Below, one piece after another: positions 59,560-64,000 of a DNA stretch of 64,000 bases. How positions within the stretch are numbered: position 1 is the first letter of the stretch; each line of letters begins with the position of its first letter. The position numbers were made by a program, and so were the translations under genes. Origin of the DNA: Brevibacterium oceani (GTDB taxonomy: Bacteria > Actinomycetota > Actinomycetes > Actinomycetales > Brevibacteriaceae); NCBI RefSeq assembly GCF_013623835.1, contig NZ_JABKDE010000003.1, positions 1 through 64,000 on the forward strand, read 5' to 3'. The notes below the pieces were generated by a model. The model was given only the letters and a program-made list of their open reading frames with translations. It ran no database searches and was not told the origin of the DNA.

Positions 59560-60342
59560 TCAGCGCAGGTAGAGGCGGACCGTGTCGATCTCGTCACGGA
59601 GCAGGCGCACTTCTTCGGCCGTCGGCGCCTGGGTCTGCGTGACGTCCTCGGCGACGGCGAGGTCCCAGCCGGTCGCTTCCTGCACCTGCTCGACGGTCAC
59701 TCCCGGGTGGACCTCGCTGAGTTCGAGCTCGCCGAGGCGCTCACGCCGCCGCAGGATCCCCAGCGGGGTGATGACGGTGGAGACTCCGAATCCGCGCGGT
59801 TGGATGAAGTCCGGCTGGTCGGCCGCGCGCACGGGCGAGGCCGAGGTGACGAAGTCGAGTTCGGCGGGAAAGGCGGCCGGGTCATGGCGGCGGAGGACGA
59901 CGAAGACCTCTCCGGCATTGGCCATGATGTCGGCGGCGCCGCCCGAACCGGGCAGACGCACTCTCGGAGATTCCCATTCGCCGATGACGGTGGTGTTGAG
60001 CGAACCGAACCGGTCCACCTGCGCTGCACCGAGGAATCCCACATCGACGTTCCCACCTTGGAGGACGTAGCCGAAGAGGGCATGCATGCTGACGACCGCC
60101 TCGGCCCCGGAGACGACGACGGAGTCCGCGATGCCTTCGGCCATCGATTCGGGGTGCGCGCCGGCGACCCCGGATTCGTAGATGAGCTGGATGCTCGGAT
60201 TGACCGTGCGGTGGGCGAGGTCGACGGCCAGCGTGGGCAGCCCGACGCCGGCGAAGACGGTGCGGCTGCGGGCGAGCATCTTCGCAGCCGCGCAGACGAT
60301 GAGTTCGGTTTCGGTGAAGTCCTTCGCCGAGGCGGTGCTCAC
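59560..60342 (-). CDS. CoA-transferase beta subunit, 3-oxoadipate type
   Basis: This 260-residue subunit has ELIVCAAAKMLARSRTVFAGVGLPTLAVDLAHRT, IYESGVAGAHPE, VDVGFLGAAQVDRFGSLNTT and GSGGAADIMANAGEVFVVL. These are the features of CatJ/PcaJ-like subunits. The catalytic-Glu region of the usual beta subunit is in IYESG. GTG 60342 overlaps the alpha subunit stop by four bases. With the alpha subunit it should activate 3-oxoadipate with succinyl-CoA; a related glutaconate- or steroid-type acid is the alternative. Confidence 0.85.
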   Translation of the reverse strand: MSTASAKDFTETELIVCAAAKMLARSRTVFAGVGLPTLAVDLAHRTVNPSIQLIYESGVAGAHPESMAEGIADSVVVSGAEAVVSMHALFGYVLQGGNVDVGFLGAAQVDRFGSLNTTVIGEWESPRVRLPGSGGAADIMANAGEVFVVLRRHDPAAFPAELDFVTSASPVRAADQPDFIQPRGFGVSTVITPLGILRRRERLGELELSEVHPGVTVEQVQEATGWDLAVAEDVTQTQAPTAEEVRLLRDEIDTVRLYLR

Positions 60343-61283
60343 TTCAGGCTCCCTTCGCTCAGTTGCGTACGGCGTCCGTAATCGACCACGCCCGAGGGGC
60401 GCGGATCCACGAGCAGACCGCGGAGACGATCGTGACCGATCGATTCGAGGTACTCGGCATGGTCGCGGGCCCCGCGCACATGGACGTCGAGCCACTCCTG
60501 CAACCGGGCGGGGTCCTTCGAGATCGCGGTCCATTCGCGATAGAAGGCATTGTCGCGATCGTAGGAGCCCTGCACATAGGACGGGTGCGCCCCGGTTCGC
60601 ACCTCGCACACCGCGTCGACGGCGTGAGCCGGGATGAGAGTGCGGTTCGGGTCGGAGCGGACGACCTCGTCGTCGACGATCTCCTCGACGGTGACGATGA
60701 CATGGTCGGCCGCGTAGACGGCTTCCTGCTGAGTGCCGGTGATGCCCCAGATCTGGACGTTGCCATGACGGTCGGCGCGCTGGGCGTGGATGATCGTGAC
60801 ATCGGGGTTGAGCGGCGGCACGACGTACGTCTTCTTGCCCGAATACGGGTCGACGACGGAGCGGATGTCCGGGTTGATGCCGGGGATGTCGGAGCCGACG
60901 AAGGAGCCGATCGGAGCAAACGGCAGGCGAGCGGCTCCGGCGTGATAGCGCAGGGTCATCGCGTGGTGTGAGTACTCTTCGACCGCGAGCGGCCGCGGGT
61001 CGGCCGATTCGATGCGGCGCCGCACCTCGTAGAGGCTGCCGGCCGAACCGGAGGCGAAGAAGGAGCAGACAAGGCGATCGACGCAGTCGGCGGCGATCAT
61101 CATGTCGCTGAGCAGATCGGGGGTGAGCCGGCAGAAGGTGAGTCCGGAGATTCCCTGTCGGATGATCTCGTGTCCGGCGGCGAACGGGATAAGGTGGGAG
61201 AACCCCTCGAGCGCCACCGTGGCCCCGTCCTCGACGTAGCGTTCGATGGCCTCAGGCAGACTGACGACTGTGTCACTGTGCAT
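60339..61283 (-). CDS. CoA-transferase alpha subunit, 3-oxoadipate type
   Basis: This 314-residue subunit is similar to CatI of the beta-ketoadipate pathway: VALEGFSHLIPFAAGHEIIRQ, LTPDLLSDMMIAADC, GSLYEVRRRIESADPRPLAVEEYSHH, FVGSDIPGINPDIRSV and VTIIHAQRADRHGNVQIWGITG followed by VIVTVEEIVDDEVV. ATG 61283 is divergent from a LysR gene with an operator between. Thiolase follows that LysR gene on the other side, so both steps that turn 3-oxoadipate into succinyl-CoA and acetyl-CoA are present. Confidence 0.87.
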   Translation of the reverse strand: MHSDTVVSLPEAIERYVEDGATVALEGFSHLIPFAAGHEIIRQGISGLTFCRLTPDLLSDMMIAADCVDRLVCSFFASGSAGSLYEVRRRIESADPRPLAVEEYSHHAMTLRYHAGAARLPFAPIGSFVGSDIPGINPDIRSVVDPYSGKKTYVVPPLNPDVTIIHAQRADRHGNVQIWGITGTQQEAVYAADHVIVTVEEIVDDEVVRSDPNRTLIPAHAVDAVCEVRTGAHPSYVQGSYDRDNAFYREWTAISKDPARLQEWLDVHVRGARDHAEYLESIGHDRLRGLLVDPRPSGVVDYGRRTQLSEGSLK

Positions 61284-61330
61284 GGTTCGCAGGCTATAGC
61301 AATTACCGAAATCCGCAAAATATCTCTGTG

Positions 61331-61354
61331 ATTATTGTCAATTCATGCAATAAT
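61331..61354. promoter_or_regulatory. LysR operator between CoA-transferase and lysR
   Basis: ATTATTG (61331-61337) and CAATAAT (61348-61354) form a perfect inverted repeat with a 10-bp spacer inside the AT-rich divergent region. Confidence 0.65.
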
Positions 61355-61393
61355 TAAGACATTCGCCCGGACCGCCTGATACAGGAGAACACA

Positions 61394-62287
61394 GTGGAGC
61401 TGCAGCAGATCCGCGCCTTCGTCGCCGTCGCCGAGGAACTCCACTTCGGCCGCGCCGCCGAACGCCTCGGCATGGCCCAGCCCCCGCTGAGCCGCACCAT
61501 CCGCTCCTTGGAGACCGAACTCGGCGCCTCACTGTTCCAACGCACGACGCGCTCAGTCAGCCTCTCCCCCGCCGGTGAGGCTCTGCTCGAACCGGCCAAA
61601 CACATGCTCGCCACCCAGCAGGCCGCCATCGAATCCGTCCACCGCTCCTCCAGCGGCGAGGTCGGACGCGTGCGCTTCGGCTACTCGCATCCATCCTCCC
61701 GGGACCTCGCCGCCACCCTCGTGGCAGCCTCACACGAACGCAATCCGGGCATCGCCTTCCACCTCGAGTCGACGGTCTATGCCGACGAAGGCCTCGAGAG
61801 GATCATGGACGGCACTCTCGACCTCGCGCTGCTCCGCTGGCGTCGGCGGCCTCCGCTCATCGCGGGTCGCCCAGTGGCGATCGAGCGCCCATGTGTCGCC
61901 TTGCCGAGTTCACATCGCCTGGCGAATCGGAAGAAGATCGACGTCGCAGAGCTCGCCGATGAGCCTTTCGTCCTCCTGCCCGCGCGCCCGAATTCGAACC
62001 TGCGCGAGACCGCCATGCGCCTGTGCCTCGATGCCGGGTTCAGCCCGCGCACGGTCCAGGAGGCCCCCGATTCGCAGTCGATCTCTGCGCTCGTGGCCGC
62101 CGGAATGGGTGTGACGATCACGTTCGACTCCGTCGCCGCCGGCTACGACTCGCGGATCACCGCCGTGCCGCTCGATCTCCCGAACGAAGCTACCCAGCTT
62201 CACCTCGCATACCGCCTCGACCAACAGGACGCAGCCCTGAGCACGGTCCTCGATGTCGCCGAGGCGGCCCTGCCGACAGTCCGCTGA
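61394..62287 (+). CDS. LysR-family regulator of the beta-ketoadipate-type genes
   Basis: This 297-residue LysR protein has an HTH in MELQQIRAFVAVAEELHFGRAAERLGMAQPPLSRTIRSLETELG and an effector domain with VRFGYSHPSSRDLAATL, GTLDLALLRWRRRPP and SISALVAAGMGVTITFDSVA. GTG 61394 has CAGGAGAAC. The sequence type is that of BenM/CatR/PcaQ-like regulators. It sits between the CoA-transferase and thiolase genes and probably controls both. Confidence 0.88.
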   Translation: MELQQIRAFVAVAEELHFGRAAERLGMAQPPLSRTIRSLETELGASLFQRTTRSVSLSPAGEALLEPAKHMLATQQAAIESVHRSSSGEVGRVRFGYSHPSSRDLAATLVAASHERNPGIAFHLESTVYADEGLERIMDGTLDLALLRWRRRPPLIAGRPVAIERPCVALPSSHRLANRKKIDVAELADEPFVLLPARPNSNLRETAMRLCLDAGFSPRTVQEAPDSQSISALVAAGMGVTITFDSVAAGYDSRITAVPLDLPNEATQLHLAYRLDQQDAALSTVLDVAEAALPTVR

Positions 62288-62562
62288 GCTCGGCCGGTCT
62301 CACCGCCGTTCGGAAAACCTCCACACCCGCCGCCCACGCGACCGACCCCACCATCGTTCACCGCGCACGCGTCCGCCGTCGGCACATTCGCCATCGGGGC
62401 GTCGGATGCCCATTCATTGAGATGACCTCTTGTCTCTCGCGATCTATTCGGATATGTTCATAAATCAGAATGTATTGATATCAGCATCGGCAGTGATGCC
62501 GAAGGGATCGATGCCTCACCGCCGCAGCAGGACGGCTCGATCACAACCCAAAGGGAGACTCT
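62288..62562. promoter_or_regulatory. Promoter region of the thiolase gene
   Basis: 275 bp without a gene. The section 62440-62490 is AT-rich (ATCTATTCGGATATGTTC, ATAAATCAGAATGTATTG) and likely holds the thiolase promoter; no clean operator is identified. Confidence 0.35.
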
Positions 62563-63786
62563 GTGTCCGAAGACATCGTCATCTGCGAACCTCTCCGCTC
62601 CCCCGTGGGCGGATTCGGCGGACAGTTCAAGAACGTTCCGCATGAGGAGCTCGGCCGACAGGTCCTCGCAGCTCTGCTGGAGAAGACCAACCTGCCGGGC
62701 GAGGCCATTGAGGATGTCATCCTCGGCAACTGCTACCCGCACATGGAGACTCCGGCGATCGGCCGCGTCGTCGCACTCAATGCGGGACTGCCGATCACCG
62801 TTCCCGGCCGCCAGGTCGACCGTCGCTGCGGCTCCGGCCTGCAGGCGATCGCCGACGCCCACGCGATGATCTCAGCCGGTTTCGCCGACCTCGTCGTTGC
62901 CGGCGGCGTCGAGTCGATGAGCCGCGCACCGTTCTTCAACGAGGAGATCCGGTGGGGCGTCAAGGGCGGCAACATCGAACTCAAGGACGGTCTCGTCCGC
63001 GGCCGCCTCACCGCCGGCGGCAACGATTACCCGGTGCCCGGAGGAATGATCGAAACCGCGGAGAACCTGCGTCGGGAGTACAAGATCTCGCGGGAGGACC
63101 AGGACGCCTACGCCGTTGAATCGCATCGTCGGGCCGCCTCGGCGACGGAAGAAGGGAAGTTCGCCGACGAGATCGTGCCGATCACGCTGCCGGCCACCAG
63201 GAAGACCCCCGAACAGGTCATCACGACCGACGAGCACATCCGTCCCGGATCGACGGTCGAGAAGCTCGCGAAGCTCAAGCCGATGCTCGGGAAGTCCGAC
63301 GATGAGGCCACGGTGACCGCCGGCAATGCCTCGGGCCAGAACGATGGTGCCGCGCTGTGCATCGTCACCACCGCAGCCAAGGCCGCCGAGCTGGGTCTGC
63401 GGGTCTTCGCCCGCATGCGCAGCTGGGCGGTGGCCGGAGTGCCGCCGAAGACGATGGGCATCGGCCCGGTCCCCGCGACTGCGAAGGCACTGCAGCAGGC
63501 GGGTCTCGAACTCGGCGATATCGACCTCATCGAACTCAACGAGGCATTCGCGGCGCAGGTGCTCGCCTGCACGACCGAATGGAAGCTGTCCGAATCCGAC
63601 TTCGCCGAGCGTCTCAACGTCAACGGCTCGGGCATCTCACTCGGCCACCCGGTCGGTGCCACCGGTGGGCGCATCCTCGCCACCCTGCTGCGCGAGATGG
63701 ATCGCCGCGAATCGCGCTACGGCCTCGAGACCATGTGCATCGGCGGCGGTCAGGGCATGGCAGCCGTCTTCGAACGCGTGGCCTGA
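62563..63786 (+). CDS. Thiolase (acetyl-CoA acetyltransferase/3-oxoadipyl-CoA thiolase)
   Basis: This 407-residue thiolase has all catalytic residues: Cys89 in DRRCGSGLQAIADA, His in NGSGISLGHPVGATGGRI and Cys in ETMCIGGGQGMA, with the MSRAPFF loop and IELNEAFAAQVLA. GTG 62563 has AAAGGGAGA. Next to the CatI/CatJ-like CoA-transferase it is best read as the thiolase that splits 3-oxoadipyl-CoA, though a general acetoacetyl-CoA thiolase cannot be ruled out. A strong terminator follows. Confidence 0.92.
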   Translation: MSEDIVICEPLRSPVGGFGGQFKNVPHEELGRQVLAALLEKTNLPGEAIEDVILGNCYPHMETPAIGRVVALNAGLPITVPGRQVDRRCGSGLQAIADAHAMISAGFADLVVAGGVESMSRAPFFNEEIRWGVKGGNIELKDGLVRGRLTAGGNDYPVPGGMIETAENLRREYKISREDQDAYAVESHRRAASATEEGKFADEIVPITLPATRKTPEQVITTDEHIRPGSTVEKLAKLKPMLGKSDDEATVTAGNASGQNDGAALCIVTTAAKAAELGLRVFARMRSWAVAGVPPKTMGIGPVPATAKALQQAGLELGDIDLIELNEAFAAQVLACTTEWKLSESDFAERLNVNGSGISLGHPVGATGGRILATLLREMDRRESRYGLETMCIGGGQGMAAVFERVA

Positions 63787-63845
63787 CAGGACGGACTCGC
63801 CTGAGGCTGATCGACTCGAGGAGCCAGCAGCTCACCGCAGGCCGA

Positions 63846-63884
63846 GTGAAGGGCCGTCCGCGTCTTTCGCGGGCGGCCCTTCAC
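63846..63884. terminator. Bidirectional terminator after the thiolase gene
   Basis: GTGAAGGGCCGTCCGCG / CGGGCGGCCCTTCAC (one G-U pair) closes a short TCTTTCG loop, between convergent genes. Confidence 0.8.
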
Positions 63885-63918
63885 GCCGACTCAAGCCACC
63901 CCAGGGACGGACCGCCCG

Positions 63919-64000
63919 TCAGCGCTCGATCCAGTCCGGCACCTCGGACGAAATCCGCGGAGACCCCGTTGTCTTCGCCCAGGTCAGCGCCGAGGATGAG
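63919..64000 (-). CDS. C-terminus of a minus-strand gene cut by the window edge
   Basis: Reading in from the window end the minus strand gives ...ALTWAKTTGSPRISSEV followed by PDWIER and a TGA at 63921. Third codon positions are G/C in about 80% of codons. The fragment is too short to name. A second minus frame is also open here, so the frame choice rests on base bias and the clean stop before the terminator. Confidence 0.45.
   Translation of the reverse strand, partial: SSSALTWAKTTGSPRISSEVPDWIER

Noticed and set aside
1-64000. tRNA, rRNA, insertion sequences or prophage genes
   Set aside because: No T-loop/anticodon-like cloverleaf, rRNA segment, transposase or phage structural gene was seen on either strand.
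63879-64000. Alternative minus-strand frame ending at 63879
   Set aside because: It has a lower G/C share at third positions and would run into the terminator hairpin; the frame ending at 63919 is preferred.

Overview
The window is 64 kb of high-GC DNA from an actinobacterium. Evidence for this is the strong G/C bias at third codon positions, frequent GTG starts, several genes with a -10 hexamer only 6-8 nt before the start codon (leaderless transcripts), a DtxR-family MntR, an actinobacterial-style hut operon and a SAM-IV-like riboswitch. The overall protein style resembles Brevibacterium or related Micrococcales; that genus is an inference, not read from a marker gene. No rRNA, tRNA, CRISPR array, transposase or phage gene was found. 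The window is ordinary chromosome with a few small inserted modules and several families of short palindromic repeats.

Layout. 0-7 kb: a one-carbon catabolic cluster of methylene-THF reductase, IclR regulator, dimethylglycine/sarcosine dehydrogenase and both ETF subunits, with a truncated GcvT-family fragment upstream. 7-13 kb: thioesterase, HAD-like protein, Glu/Asp racemase, SPFH protein, HdeD-like protein and a PiT phosphate transporter preceded by PHO-box-like repeats. 13-18 kb: an erm 23S rRNA methylase with a leader peptide; a two-gene unit of an unknown protein plus an Xre/ImmA-IrrE protein; a SAM-IV-like riboswitch in front of an uncharacterised gene; MntR. 18-30 kb: BCCT choline/betaine-type transporter, a three-gene membrane locus (lipase maturation factor flanked by two paralogous membrane proteins, one frameshifted), MntH with an operator over its promoter, a TetR/DoxX-like pair, a methyltransferase and a small membrane protein. 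29-34.5 kb: a predicted LacI regulon (NCS2 permease, LacI, TSUP permease, amidohydrolase) with a shared palindrome. 34.5-38.3 kb: rRNA methyltransferase RlmC with an antitoxin-Doc module lodged at its 3' end, trpS behind a tryptophan leader-peptide attenuator, and a broken VOC gene. 38.3-42.7 kb: a LysR/CitMHS/split-AtuA cassette bracketed by two copies of a 65-bp palindromic repeat. 42.7-51.7 kb: a minus-strand histidine utilisation operon hutU-hutI-hutH-M20-hutF-iclR with a common operator at hutU and hutI. 51.8-57.8 kb: CaiB-type CoA-transferase, acyl-CoA dehydrogenase, divergent LysR and an MHS-family MFS transporter. 57.9-64 kb: a Cmx-type efflux pump with an upstream ORF, and a beta-ketoadipate-type set (CoA-transferase A/B, LysR, thiolase), ending in the tail of a minus-strand gene.

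Most functions are catabolic: demethylation of dimethylglycine/sarcosine, histidine to glutamate, purine-like heterocycles, aromatic-derived 3-oxoadipate and organic acids. Each comes with its own local regulator and in most cases a visible operator. The less ordinary content is regulatory RNA (trp attenuator, erm leader, SAM-IV-like riboswitch), an in-frame palindromic element inside etfA, the toxin-antitoxin insertion that duplicates the rlmC 3' end, and the lipase-maturation-factor locus.
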